Part shown: positions 17,687 to 27,381 of the stretch, piece by piece
Numbering within the stretch: position 1 is the stretch's first letter
Layout: every line of letters starts with the position of its first letter
DNA from: Thalassobacillus sp. CUG 92003
Lineage (GTDB): Bacteria; Bacillota; Bacilli; Bacillales; Halobacillaceae
DNA: 64,000 bases
NCBI RefSeq assembly: GCF_013618635.1
Contig: NZ_JABLSJ010000008.1
Location: 124,001-188,000 of the forward strand
Direction: 5' to 3'
Made by a program: the position numbers and the translations under genes
The notes under the pieces: generated by a model
Seen by the model: only the letters and a program-made list of their open reading frames with translations
The model's database searches: none
Told to the model about the DNA's origin: nothing

Positions 17687-18670
17687 TTACTTATGATGCT
17701 GATCGAACCATTGATTAATTTGTGCGAGCACATCGGCCATAGCATTATGATTTTTAAACGATGGTAAGGTTGCCAACAGCGCCTGCTGCGGGGTCTTGGT
17801 GTTTTCCCCTTTTTTCTGGAGAATGAGAATACTTTTAGCGTGCTTTTCTTGTTTAAATAACGATTTTGGAAGCTGGAGCATGCCGACAATATGCGCGTGC
17901 TCTCGTAAATAGGCATTCAATTGTTTCGACTGGTCACTGTCAAACAGGAAGTTCGGCACCATAAACATCAGGTAACCTCCTGCTTTTGTATAGGTCAAAC
18001 CTTGTTCGATAAATAAGTGATGAGAATAAGAATGCCCTTCCTCTGCGGCTAACTCATACTGAGAGGCTTGGAGATCATCAGGGTAATAACCGACAGGTAA
18101 ATCAGCTACGACAAAATCGACGGGTTCCATGAGAAAGGCACCGAGACTATCCTGATGGAAAAACTCAATTTCATTCTTTTGCAGGTTAGCATTGGCTAAG
18201 GCTAGTCGAATTAAGGTTTCATCCACATCACTGCCATAAGCCTTCACATTATGAGAGAGCTGGTTCATCACAGACGTAAGGAGGTTAGCGCTCCCGCAAG
18301 CCGGATCGAACATGGTCAACTCTTCTTGATTTTCAAATAACTTTGACGTCAAATATCCCATAAACATTGCCACAGCGTCCGGCGTAATGAGATGCTGTTG
18401 CTGAGTGGCATCCTTCATGCCTTTTAAGATGACCAGTTGAATCGCTTTTCGTGTTTCCTCCTTCTTATACTGAGCCAGATCGACTTCAGACAAAAGTTTC
18501 TCCACGTTCTGATGCAGCAGTTCTTCTGAATCTTCAAAAGGTTGTTGGTGAAAAAGGATGTCCATCGCATCAACGACAGCCTCTAAATACGTCTTATCGT
18601 TGTGATGTTCTATCGTGCTAGCCAATTCATCGATTTTTTCATATAAAAATTCCACGTTATTCTGATCCAT
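17687..18670 (-). CDS. ytxK: Class I SAM-dependent methyltransferase-like protein YtxK
   Basis: A 327-residue protein related to N6-adenine DNA methyltransferases. An N-terminal helical part (1-100) precedes a Rossmann domain with FDPACGSANLL (SAM motif I). The motif IV position reads ADLPVGYYPDD instead of NPPY, so the target base may differ or activity may be altered; this is typical of the YtxK group as I recall it. The ATG at 18670 follows GAGGAGGCACAAC. It sits upstream of ackA as in B. subtilis. No restriction partner is nearby. Confidence 0.88.
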   Translation of the reverse strand: MDQNNVEFLYEKIDELASTIEHHNDKTYLEAVVDAMDILFHQQPFEDSEELLHQNVEKLLSEVDLAQYKKEETRKAIQLVILKGMKDATQQQHLITPDAVAMFMGYLTSKLFENQEELTMFDPACGSANLLTSVMNQLSHNVKAYGSDVDETLIRLALANANLQKNEIEFFHQDSLGAFLMEPVDFVVADLPVGYYPDDLQASQYELAAEEGHSYSHHLFIEQGLTYTKAGGYLMFMVPNFLFDSDQSKQLNAYLREHAHIVGMLQLPKSLFKQEKHAKSILILQKKGENTKTPQQALLATLPSFKNHNAMADVLAQINQWFDQHHK

Positions 18671-18820
18671 GTTGTGCCTCCTCGTTTCCTTGTGTGCCAC
18701 ATAAGAAAAGGACGCACTTTTCCTAGTCAAAATGCGTCACTTTGTATCTCTTTCATTAACGGGAAAGAACCAAATTATTCACTTACACAAAATATAACGG
18801 ATTTTACCCCCGACTTCAAG

Positions 18821-19327
18821 TTACGGTGTCTCCAAATTTTGGACTGCTTTTACTGCGGAATCGTAATCAGGGTGAGAAGTTGCTTCCTGGACGTATTCAA
18901 CATACTGGATGATATCATGCGTATCTACCACAAAGACAGCGCGTGCAAGTAACCGCATCTCCTTCATCAAAACACCGTAAGCCCGGCCGAACGAAGCATC
19001 GCGATGATCAGACAACGGGTCTACAATTTGTGCCCCAGCTGATCCGCACCAGCGTTTTTGAGCAAACGGCAGGTCCATGCTTAACGTCAGCACTTTAACA
19101 TCTTCCATCGTATTAAATTCTTCATTAAATCGCCGCGTTTGCGAATCACAGACTGACGTGTCCAGAGAAGGGACGACACTGAGCAACTTCACTTTTCCTT
19201 CATAGTCTGCTAATGTCACTTCTGATAGATCCGTCGCTAATACATTAAAGTCTGGCGCTTCATCTCCGACGTTCAACGGCTCTCCTTCTATGCTTACCGG
19301 TTTCTGTTTAAACGTAATAGCTGTCAT
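18821..19327 (-). CDS. tpx: Thiol peroxidase Tpx
   Basis: A thioredoxin-dependent peroxidase of the atypical 2-Cys peroxiredoxin class that reduces lipid and alkyl hydroperoxides. 168 residues from the ATG at 19327 ([15 protein letters not shown]), which follows GGAGGAATAAACAAA. Peroxidatic Cys60 lies in [14 protein letters not shown] and resolving Cys94 in KRWCGSAG, matching the family numbering. It is divergent from the NAD kinase gene and followed by ytxK in the same direction. Confidence 0.96.
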   Translation of the reverse strand: MTAITFKQKPVSIEGEPLNVGDEAPDFNVLATDLSEVTLADYEGKVKLLSVVPSLDTSVCDSQTRRFNEEFNTMEDVKVLTLSMDLPFAQKRWCGSAGAQIVDPLSDHRDASFGRAYGVLMKEMRLLARAVFVVDTHDIIQYVEYVQEATSHPDYDSAVKAVQNLETP

Positions 19328-19500
19328 TTTGTTTATTCCTCCAGTCATGATGCCATGTTATTTTCCAGTATGAAGGCTAGCGGCGTCTATTGTCTAATTT
19401 TGACGGTTATACGCGTGCGAAAGGGGGTTCACCCTACTCATTTCACAAGGTAAATGATAGGATGATAGTACACCTTCAGAAACAAAAGGAGAGAGCCACT

Positions 19501-20304
19501 ATGACCGATGAGCGCCGTAATTTATTTTTCTACTATTCACCTAGTGAAGAACTTGATCAGAAACTGCAACCCCTCATTGACCTGGCGAAAGATAACCATT
19601 TTAATGTAGTGGAAGAAAGCAAACAGGCCAACATCATCATTGCTGTCGGAGGAGATGGGACGTTTCTTCAAGCTGTAAGAAAAACGGGATTCCGCCAAGA
19701 CTGCCTTTACGTTGGCGTAAGACAGGAGAATGAGGCAGGCTTATATTGCGATTTCAATCTTGACCAATATGACCATATGGTCGATTCCATGCTTAATGCT
19801 GAGCTGGAAGTCCGTCGTTTTCCTATTATAGAAGCGACCGTTAACAATGAAGCGACCTACTATTGCCTAAATGAATGCAGTGTGCGCTCCACCTTGATCA
19901 AATCGATCGATATTGATGTTTATATAGACGAGCTTCATTTTGAACAGTTCAGAGGTGACGGTTTGATTGTCGCTACACCTACAGGGAGCACCGGCTATAA
20001 TAAGTCAACAAATGGAGCGGTGATCGATCCTAAGCTTCCATGCTTCCAAGTTAGCGAACTTGCATCATTAAACAATAATCGCTACCGGACATTAGGCTCC
20101 TCATTTGTCTTGAGCGGCCAACGCCAGCTGTCTTTGAAAGTCAAACAAGATGGCAATGACTACCCGTTGATAGGAATGGACAACGAAGCTTATTCCATTC
20201 GTAATATCAGAGAAGTGAATATCGCGTTAAGTGATAAAGTCGTCAAAACAGTCAAACTTAAAAATAACACCTATTGGGATCGCGTTAAGCGTACCTTCCT
20301 CTAA
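19501..20304 (+). CDS. nadK: NAD kinase (second Bacillus-type paralogue)
   Basis: ATP-dependent phosphorylation of NAD to NADP. 267 residues, equal to B. subtilis YtdI/NadK2. Motifs are the kinase AVGGDGTFLQAV near residue 50 and ATPTGSTGYNKS near residue 158. The ATG at 19501 follows AAGGAGAGAGCCACT; an upstream in-frame extension to 19390 lacks a ribosome site. It is monocistronic, ends in a strong terminator and is convergent with ytcJ. Bacillus usually has another NAD kinase elsewhere in the genome. Confidence 0.95.
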   Translation: MTDERRNLFFYYSPSEELDQKLQPLIDLAKDNHFNVVEESKQANIIIAVGGDGTFLQAVRKTGFRQDCLYVGVRQENEAGLYCDFNLDQYDHMVDSMLNAELEVRRFPIIEATVNNEATYYCLNECSVRSTLIKSIDIDVYIDELHFEQFRGDGLIVATPTGSTGYNKSTNGAVIDPKLPCFQVSELASLNNNRYRTLGSSFVLSGQRQLSLKVKQDGNDYPLIGMDNEAYSIRNIREVNIALSDKVVKTVKLKNNTYWDRVKRTFL

Positions 20305-20307
20305 ATT

Positions 20308-20350
20308 AAAAGCTGACTTATCAAAACTTTTTTGATAAGTCAGCTTTTTT
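20308..20350. terminator. Bidirectional terminator between nadK and ytcJ
   Basis: AAAAGCTGACTTATCAAAA folds on its complement with a very short loop and ends in TTTTTT on the plus strand. A-rich bases on the left give the same layout for the minus strand. Confidence 0.9.
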
Positions 20351-20356
20351 CAAGCA

Positions 20357-21946
20357 TTATAGCCGATTATACATAACATCCCCGTCAACGATAGTTGTGG
20401 ACACGACTGCATCAGCAAGCTCATGGCTATTCAACGTGAATAAATCCCGATCAAGCACAGTAAAATCAGCAACAAAGCCAGGTGCAATTTGACCCCGTTC
20501 GAGCTCATACCCAATGGCATAAGCACTCCCCTTCGTATATAACGCCACAGCTTCATAGATGGATAACTGTTCTTCTTCCTGGTATATTTTTTGATCTGGT
20601 CCAGCTCTCCGCTCCACCGCCGCTCTCATGCCAAGCAATGGATTGATCTCTTCAATAGGGGCATCTGAACCACCAGCACAAGCTAAACCAGCATCAATCA
20701 TTGTTTTCCAACTGTAGGAGTGCTTAAGTCGTGATCTGCCGATACGCTCCATGACCCACGGGAAATCGGATGCCACAAAAGCAGGCTGGATATCAAATAT
20801 GATCGGCCTGTTTTTAAGAGGACTCATAAATTCTGGAGGGAAAATTTGAGCATGGATAATCCGGTCTCGCTCACCCGTTGTTAATGGAAACTGATGAACG
20901 GCTTTTAATGAAGCTTTCAGAGCTTGGTCCCCGATCGCATGAATCGCTACGGGCATACGGTGATGACGCGCCTGTTGAACCAACGATGTAAATTTATGCT
21001 CATCATGAATGGCCACGCCGAAATGACCGGGTTGATCTGAATAAGCTTCCCTCAACCATGCAGTTCTCCCTCCAATAGCTCCATCAGCGAATATTTTCAT
21101 GGCTCCTAACTCAACAAACTCTGTACCTTGTTTGTAGCCCAGCCCTTCCTTCACCATATCATCTACAACTTCGTGATGAACGAGTAGATGCGCGCGAAAT
21201 TTGCACGCCTTACCATCTATAACATGCGTGAAAGCATCATACGTCTGTTTAAACCCGCCATAATAATTCAAATCTTCTGTATGGCCCCCCGTCAAACCAT
21301 TTTGATACATATTCTGGAGGGCAAGTTCAGTAGCATGCGTTAAGTAATCAAAGGTGGCAGGAGGCATAGCCTGCTTTATAAGTTCTTGTGCTTTTTCATG
21401 AAAATAGCCGTTTACGCGTCCAGACTCATCTTTTACAATCACCCCTCCATAAGGGTCATGCGTTGAATCATCAACACCAGCTAGCTGAATAGCTTTCGAA
21501 TTCGCTAATAACGCATGGCGGCAAACTCGTGACAACATGATGGGATGAGCCTGACTGATTTCGTCCAATTCATCACGATGGATGATACGCGGGTCCTCCC
21601 ACTGATTTTCATTCCACCCTTCGCCAATGATCCATTGCCCATCAGGCAGTTGCGCGGCATGTTGTTTCAATGCCTGAATGACTTCTTCAGCTGATTTCAT
21701 AAATGATAAATCAAGTCTGATCAGCCGTTCCCCGTGACCAATAATGTGGAGGTGGCTGTCTACAAATCCCGGGTACATCACGTGCCCTTTTAAGTCGTAT
21801 TCTTCTTCGATTTCTTCTTTGTATGTGTCATATAAGTCTTGGGTCTCTCCACTTGCAATTACCCGTCCATCTCTGACTACAATGGCCTCAACCCAGTCCC
21901 CTTCTTGGATCATCGTATAGATTTTGCCCCCATACCATAATTTCAT
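20357..21946 (-). CDS. ytcJ: Amidohydrolase family protein YtcJ
   Basis: A 529-residue metal-dependent hydrolase of the amidohydrolase superfamily (YtcJ-like branch). The metal-binding HLHIIGHG motif follows GFVDSH near residue 65. IHAIGDQALKA and GGSDAPIEEINPLLGM near residues 345 and 430 contribute further ligands. The substrate is unknown; family members act on N-substituted formamides or related C-N bonds. The ATG at 21946 follows GAGGTTGGTGTG. It is monocistronic, preceded by a dispersed-repeat region. Confidence 0.9.
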   Translation of the reverse strand: MKLWYGGKIYTMIQEGDWVEAIVVRDGRVIASGETQDLYDTYKEEIEEEYDLKGHVMYPGFVDSHLHIIGHGERLIRLDLSFMKSAEEVIQALKQHAAQLPDGQWIIGEGWNENQWEDPRIIHRDELDEISQAHPIMLSRVCRHALLANSKAIQLAGVDDSTHDPYGGVIVKDESGRVNGYFHEKAQELIKQAMPPATFDYLTHATELALQNMYQNGLTGGHTEDLNYYGGFKQTYDAFTHVIDGKACKFRAHLLVHHEVVDDMVKEGLGYKQGTEFVELGAMKIFADGAIGGRTAWLREAYSDQPGHFGVAIHDEHKFTSLVQQARHHRMPVAIHAIGDQALKASLKAVHQFPLTTGERDRIIHAQIFPPEFMSPLKNRPIIFDIQPAFVASDFPWVMERIGRSRLKHSYSWKTMIDAGLACAGGSDAPIEEINPLLGMRAAVERRAGPDQKIYQEEEQLSIYEAVALYTKGSAYAIGYELERGQIAPGFVADFTVLDRDLFTLNSHELADAVVSTTIVDGDVMYNRL

Positions 21947-22020
21947 CACACCAACCTCTTTCTCATTATCCGTTTTTTTATATCATAACATTCTAACAGG
22001 GTACGTGCCTCTGTTTTACA

Positions 22021-22150
22021 AAGCCCTAACAAGCTAAGGCCGTGGAAAGCGGAACGATCTTAGAACACCTTGCTTAACACATAAAAATGCCGAACAATTT
22101 CAAGTGAAACCGTTCGGCATTATGGTGTTCAGTTTTGTCCCAGGCTCTTA
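22021..22150 (-). repeat. Dispersed extragenic repeat, copy 1
   Basis: Read on the minus strand, CCTGGGACAAAACTGAACA leads into a hairpin with arms AATGCCGAAC and GTTCGGCATT, then TTAAGCAAGGTGTTC and CGTTCCGCTTTCCACGG. The same ordered blocks recur on the plus strand at 54247-54380. It fills the gap between thiI and ytcJ. The hairpin may also act as thiI terminator. It has no coding content. Confidence 0.8.
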
Positions 22151-22207
22151 AGTTCGTACTGTAATGTTCAAGGCATTGCTCTACGACCTCTTGAGGTTAC
22201 CTTAAAT

Positions 22208-23410
22208 CTACAATAGATCTTCAAACTCTTTATTGATTGTATCCCCTGATTTAAACTCAATCGTTTCTGTTTGACGGAGTGCTTCCTGAAGATCATCAGT
22301 GAAATCTGCATGAGCTTCATAGGATGCAGCTTTTTCCCGAGTTGGTCTCGTCTTCGGAGCACTAGGGAGGAAGACGGTACAACAATCTTCAAAAGGGCGG
22401 ATGGAAATGTCATAGGTGCCGATTTTCTTTGATAAGTCGATGATATCCAATTTATCCATTGATACTAATGGTCGGATAATCGGGTAGTTCGTCACATCAT
22501 TGATCGCATGCATGCTTTCCATCGTTTGACTGGCTACTTGGCCAAGGCTTTCTCCTGTTGTCAGCGATAGAATCTCCCGATTGTTCGCTAGTGATTCACT
22601 GATGCGCATCATCATCCTGCGCATAATCGTCATGCTGTAACCCTCAGGCATCTCACGGTGGATTTTCTGTTGAACCTTTGTAAATGGAACAACATGCACC
22701 TTTACGCGATTGCCATAACGCGTCATGGCCTTGGCTAAATCCAGCACCTTTTGTTTAGCTCGTTCACTCGTATAAGGCGGGGAATGAAAGTGCACTGCTT
22801 CTATTTCCACACCCCGTTTCATCGTCAAATATCCAGCGACCGGACTGTCTATTCCGCCCGATAATAACAATAGCGATTTTCCTGTTGTACCAACCGGAAG
22901 TCCTCCAGCGCCTGGGTAATCCTTGGAGGTAACATAAGCAGCATCGTGACGGACTTCTACTTTCAATTCAACATCTGGGTTATGAACATCCACCCTCACA
23001 CCTTCAGTATGCGCAAGAATATAACCACCCAGATGCTGATTCAGGTCCTGTGAGTGAACAGGAAACTGTTTATCCGTTCGTTTGGCCGATACTTTGAAGG
23101 TTTTTGCTGTGTCATCAGCTTGAAAGGCAAAGAGCGCCGCTTCTTTTATCAGTTCCTCTGTCTTATCTGTTTTGACTGCAAAACTCAGACTATGAATGCC
23201 GAATACTTCCTGCAAGCTTTTCATGACCTCATCCTCAGGTTCACCGTTCAATAAGACATACATGCGATCGCGCGTCTTTTTTACGTGCGTATTCGGGTAA
23301 GGCTTCAGTTTCTCAATAATATTATGGTGTAAACGGCGCTCGAATTGATTACGGTTCTTTTTTTTCAAGGCCATTTCACCATATCGAATCATAATGTGTT
23401 CAAAATTCAT
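22208..23410 (-). CDS. thiI: tRNA 4-thiouridine synthase / thiamine thiazole sulfur carrier ThiI
   Basis: A 400-residue enzyme that adenylates U8 of tRNA for sulfur insertion. Domains are N-terminal ferredoxin-like plus THUMP (about 1-165) and a PP-loop ATPase with LLLLSGGIDSPVAGYL near residue 185. It has no C-terminal rhodanese domain, as usual in Bacillus; sulfur is delivered directly by NifZ. Its ATG overlaps the nifZ stop (ATGA), so the two are coupled. Confidence 0.97.
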   Translation of the reverse strand: MNFEHIMIRYGEMALKKKNRNQFERRLHHNIIEKLKPYPNTHVKKTRDRMYVLLNGEPEDEVMKSLQEVFGIHSLSFAVKTDKTEELIKEAALFAFQADDTAKTFKVSAKRTDKQFPVHSQDLNQHLGGYILAHTEGVRVDVHNPDVELKVEVRHDAAYVTSKDYPGAGGLPVGTTGKSLLLLSGGIDSPVAGYLTMKRGVEIEAVHFHSPPYTSERAKQKVLDLAKAMTRYGNRVKVHVVPFTKVQQKIHREMPEGYSMTIMRRMMMRISESLANNREILSLTTGESLGQVASQTMESMHAINDVTNYPIIRPLVSMDKLDIIDLSKKIGTYDISIRPFEDCCTVFLPSAPKTRPTREKAASYEAHADFTDDLQEALRQTETIEFKSGDTINKEFEDLL

Positions 23411-24555
23411 GAAGATCTCTCCATTGTCTCTTTTAGTTCATTCAGTGTCGCTTTTAACTCTGTGACAAACGTATCTATCTCAGATGGTTCAGTTTGATAG
23501 GATAAACTGATGCGCAGAGCAGAAGTCGTGCGTTCTTCGTTGAAGCGGCATGCTGCTAATACTGCACTTACGTCAGGATGTTTAGAAGAGCAAGCGGACT
23601 TCGTGGAAATGTAAATCTCCTTTTCTCCTAATGCATGAATGACAACTTCAGGCTTGTACCCTGGGACGGATATGTTCACAATATGAGGTGCTCCATCCTC
23701 CGGGGAATTGATATGCACGCCATTTATCCCTGCTAATGCAGCCCTTAAATCACGCTTCATGCGTATGAGGCTTTCTCGATTGGTTTGCTGTTGATGTGAC
23801 GTTAAACGCAAGGCTTTCACAAACGCTACAATACCGGGAACATTTTCGGTTCCTGCCCGGTAATCTGCTTCCTGGTTCCCTCCGTGAAAGAGCGGAAACA
23901 ATTGCGTCCCCCTTTTCACGTATAAGGCCCCCGTACCTTTCAACCCATGCACCTTATGGCCCGAAACTGTGCAAAGATCTACTTTGGCCCCCTTTATATC
24001 AAAGGGTGTTTTGTATAAGCCCTGGACATGATCCACATGGAAAAATAACTTTGGATAATGTGCGGCCAGTTCACCTATTTGTTCGACAGGCTGAATACTC
24101 CCCAGCTCATTATTAACGGACATGATGCTGATCAGTATAGTATCCTTCTGAATGGCAGATTCAACTGAATCCACCGTTACTCTTCCCGTTTCATCAACAG
24201 GGAGATAAGTGACCTTAAAGCCCAGACTTTCCAAACTACGGCAAGCCTCCAGGACCGAAGGATGTTCAATTTGACTGGTGATGATATGTTTACCTCTCGC
24301 TTGATGAGCAAGCGCAATCCCTTTGATTGCCATATTGTTTCCTTCTGTTCCGCCTGATGTGAAAACCATTTCATCTTCCTCAACACCCATAAGTTCGGCA
24401 GCCTGGATTTTGGATTGTCTTAAAAGACGTTCTGCTTCTCCGCCAAAACGATGGACGGAAGAAGGGTTAGCAAAATAGGTGCTGCTCACCTTGTTAAAAC
24501 TATCCAAAACCGCATCATAGGGTTTAGTGGTGGCACTATTATCTAAATAAATCAT
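23407..24555 (-). CDS. nifZ: Cysteine desulfurase NifZ (ThiI partner)
   Basis: A PLP enzyme that takes sulfur from cysteine and passes it to ThiI. 382 residues from the ATG at 24555 (MIYLDNSATTKP); a longer frame adds ten residues before the family start. Motifs are the PLP lysine in SGHKVHGLKGTGAL and the active-site cysteine in STKSACSSKHPD near residue 320. It overlaps thiI by four bases. B. subtilis has the same nifZ-thiI pair devoted to tRNA 4-thiouridine. Confidence 0.95.
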   Translation of the reverse strand: MIYLDNSATTKPYDAVLDSFNKVSSTYFANPSSVHRFGGEAERLLRQSKIQAAELMGVEEDEMVFTSGGTEGNNMAIKGIALAHQARGKHIITSQIEHPSVLEACRSLESLGFKVTYLPVDETGRVTVDSVESAIQKDTILISIMSVNNELGSIQPVEQIGELAAHYPKLFFHVDHVQGLYKTPFDIKGAKVDLCTVSGHKVHGLKGTGALYVKRGTQLFPLFHGGNQEADYRAGTENVPGIVAFVKALRLTSHQQQTNRESLIRMKRDLRAALAGINGVHINSPEDGAPHIVNISVPGYKPEVVIHALGEKEIYISTKSACSSKHPDVSAVLAACRFNEERTTSALRISLSYQTEPSEIDTFVTELKATLNELKETMERSS

Positions 24556-24684
24556 GAGGCTGGCGCTCCTTTTTACGTTCTGCAATCTTTTATATTACCA
24601 TATAGCGGGATGAAAAGAAAATAGATGAGACGCCATCCCAAACCCTTCAAAAGATTTCTAAACACTATAATGGAGCCTAACATC

Positions 24685-24712
24685 AAAAAAACTGCCGAGA
24701 CATACTCGGCAG
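24685..24712 (-). terminator. Terminator of ezrA
   Basis: CTGCCGAG (24692-24699) pairs with CTCGGCAG (24705-24712), followed on the minus strand by seven T. It starts about ten bases beyond the ezrA stop. Confidence 0.9.
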
Positions 24713-24722
24713 CTAACGGTGT

Positions 24723-26414
24723 TTAAACATAAACGTGCTCTTTCTCTTCCAAACGTTTCACCGCTTTGGGGTCGACTTCCTGCAATGCTTTTACAGCTTC
24801 ATCAAGAGCCACTTCATAGTCATAGTTACGGAAATGATCCTCCGCTTCCAGTAACTTTGCAGCCAGTAATGGATATTGGCTCCGATAACGATTGGCATAT
24901 TGGATGACCCGCTCAGCTTTATCAGCTTCGTCAATGACTTTATTGGCTTCTTCATTCATTGTTTCCGCTGCGTCTACAGCTTCATTCAATGCACCCGAAA
25001 CAAGGTCCATATTCAGCGGCTGTTGCTCTAGCTTGACAAACACCTCATCTATTTTCTCGTTGGCAGCTTCCATTTGATCAAAGATGTACTGAGGGATACC
25101 CGGGATATTGCTCCGGCCTAATTTGCGATGGGTTTGAAAAACCAGCGTTTCCATGTTTGCCAGTGTGTCTTTGGCGGCAATTTCATCTTTTCGCATAGCA
25201 TGGATTTGTTCACTGAACGCTTCATGCTCTTCCTGCAATTCTTGTAAATGGGTCATATTATGCTCAAGCAACGTTTCCAATTCCGAGAAAGGGGTTTCCC
25301 CATCATTCCATTTCTCATCAAACTCCGTAAAACGCGATTTCAACTGTCGAAACGATTTTTCTAAATGAGAGTGTGTTTCTACATCATGATCTTTGAATTG
25401 ATAGGTTTTTTGGAGGTCATTGATTTCCCGCTTGGTTGTTTCTAACACTCTTTCCATTTCATCCAGCAAGCGCTGATATGGGGCCTGCTGATTTTCCACG
25501 AAATTACGGGCGATGGCTTCTTTTTCGAGATGCTGGTAGATCTCTTGCAGACGGGATTCCGCTCCTTCAATCACATCCTGAATCGATTCGATATCACCTT
25601 CGTTAAGTTGGGTAACACAAGCTGATAGTTGAGTCTGATAACTATGTACTTCATCCTCGTACGCAAAATGGTCGATACGGTATCCCTCTTCACGCATCTC
25701 TTTCAAACCTGATAACAGTTCATCGAATTGCTCAGGTAATTCTTTCTTACACTTTTGATAGAGTGCAGGGAATTGGTCCATGACTTCCCTTAACGATTCC
25801 AACTCGCCTTTCGTGTCCTGGACGAGCTGGCTCGCTTCAAGATAATCCCCTTGGGCTGTCAAATCTTCATAATTGTTAAGGTTGGACTGGAGGGTTTCCA
25901 ATCTCTTTTCAAAAATGCTTGCTGCAGGCCCGAATTGGTAACGCTTTTGACGGATCTCCTGCTGACGTTCTTTAATCTCCGGCTGGATATTCTCAAGTTC
26001 TTTACGGCTTGTTTCTTCTGAATCAAGGAGCATCTCTAACTCCTTGAACATCTCTTCTATTTCAGCCTCCACTTGATTCAACTTATCTTCCAATTGGCTT
26101 AAAATCGCTTTACTCTTTCTGAACCGGTAGCGATCAGCAGCTTCTTCTGCATCAAATAAGTCTTCTTCTAAATCAGGGAGCTCAGTGGTGACGATTCGAT
26201 CCCAGCGATCACGCCATTTTTCGAATTTTTCCTGGGTTTCACCCGAGAGGTTCAAGGCCTTGATGCGTGACAACTCCTCTGTCACATTCCGATTCATAAT
26301 ATCAAGTTTCCATGATTCAAGTCGATCAACGCCATCATAGATTCTTTTTCGAAGAATTAACCCTACGACAATAATCGCTATAATGGCTAATATAGCTCCA
26401 ATGATGTAATTCAT
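24723..26414 (-). CDS. ezrA: Septation ring formation regulator EzrA
   Basis: A 563-residue membrane-anchored negative regulator of FtsZ ring assembly. One N-terminal transmembrane helix (about residues 3-20) precedes a long, strongly charged coiled-coil cytosolic part of spectrin-like repeats. The ATG at 26414 follows GGAGGTTTTAAC. Length matches B. subtilis (562). It is monocistronic with its own terminator and divergent from hisJ. Confidence 0.95.
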   Translation of the reverse strand: MNYIIGAILAIIAIIVVGLILRKRIYDGVDRLESWKLDIMNRNVTEELSRIKALNLSGETQEKFEKWRDRWDRIVTTELPDLEEDLFDAEEAADRYRFRKSKAILSQLEDKLNQVEAEIEEMFKELEMLLDSEETSRKELENIQPEIKERQQEIRQKRYQFGPAASIFEKRLETLQSNLNNYEDLTAQGDYLEASQLVQDTKGELESLREVMDQFPALYQKCKKELPEQFDELLSGLKEMREEGYRIDHFAYEDEVHSYQTQLSACVTQLNEGDIESIQDVIEGAESRLQEIYQHLEKEAIARNFVENQQAPYQRLLDEMERVLETTKREINDLQKTYQFKDHDVETHSHLEKSFRQLKSRFTEFDEKWNDGETPFSELETLLEHNMTHLQELQEEHEAFSEQIHAMRKDEIAAKDTLANMETLVFQTHRKLGRSNIPGIPQYIFDQMEAANEKIDEVFVKLEQQPLNMDLVSGALNEAVDAAETMNEEANKVIDEADKAERVIQYANRYRSQYPLLAAKLLEAEDHFRNYDYEVALDEAVKALQEVDPKAVKRLEEKEHVYV

Positions 26415-26574
26415 GTTAAAACCTCCTCGCCCCATCACCAAACAAAATGAATTTTTACGCTCGTGTAATGATAATTTATTGTTACTATGATACCATGATA
26501 TCGATTGTTTTTGCTAAAATATTTCAAATTTATTAACCATTTGACAAAAAATTCTATCAAGCGAGGCGTCATAT

Positions 26575-27381
26575 ATGATAAAAGATGGACACGTCCATTC
26601 TCCTTATTGCCCTCACGGAACACCTGATTCACTCAATTCTTATGTGGAAAGAGCCATAGCTAAAGGCTATACGGCACTGTCCTTCACTGAACATGCCCCT
26701 TTGCCCGCCCATTTTGCAGATCCGACACCTGCAAAGGACAGCAGCATGGCCCTTAATGATATAGAAGGATATATTAAAGACCTTACGGATTTAAAACAAA
26801 TTTATCAAAATGATATCGACATTCACACCGGTCTTGAAGTCGATTTTATTGAAGGGTATGAAAACGAAACGAAAGCATTCCTTGATCAATACGGCCCCTA
26901 CTTGACAGATAGCATCCTTTCTGTCCATTTTCTGAAGTCTCGTGATCAATACCATTGTATTGACTTCAGCAAACAGGCATACGAAAAAGCCTTGCATGAT
27001 TTCGGTGGTGTGGATGCGCTCTACAAGGCGTACTTCCAGACCGTCTTGGATTCAGTCACAGCTGAACTGGGAACGTATAAACCACAGCGGATCGGGCACA
27101 TGACGTTGGTCAGGAAGTTTCATCGTGCCTTCCCTGCTGTCGACAATTGGGAAAAATACCCCCGGGCTGCCCTTCCCCTCGTCAAAGCTTACAATATGAC
27201 GTTGGACTATAACGGCGCGGGAGCCATCAAAGATAACTGTTTGGAGACGTATCCGCCGTTACACATCGCACATGAGGCAAGTGACATGGGGATCCCGCTC
27301 ATATATGGATCGGATGCCCACCATCATGGCGCCATCGCCCAAGGGTATGCCCAAATCGATACCTCGATTCTTACACTTTAG
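26575..27381 (+). CDS. hisJ: Histidinol-phosphatase HisJ (PHP family)
   Basis: Dephosphorylates histidinol phosphate, the penultimate step of histidine synthesis. 268 residues, matching B. subtilis HisJ. PHP metal ligands are visible in GHVHSPYCPHGT at the start, FTEHAPLP (near 37), GLEVDFIEGYE, RIGHMTLVRKF and YGSDAHHHG near the end. Its 3' end overlaps the convergent refZ by 11 bases. The other his genes are not in the window. Confidence 0.95.
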   Translation: MIKDGHVHSPYCPHGTPDSLNSYVERAIAKGYTALSFTEHAPLPAHFADPTPAKDSSMALNDIEGYIKDLTDLKQIYQNDIDIHTGLEVDFIEGYENETKAFLDQYGPYLTDSILSVHFLKSRDQYHCIDFSKQAYEKALHDFGGVDALYKAYFQTVLDSVTAELGTYKPQRIGHMTLVRKFHRAFPAVDNWEKYPRAALPLVKAYNMTLDYNGAGAIKDNCLETYPPLHIAHEASDMGIPLIYGSDAHHHGAIAQGYAQIDTSILTL

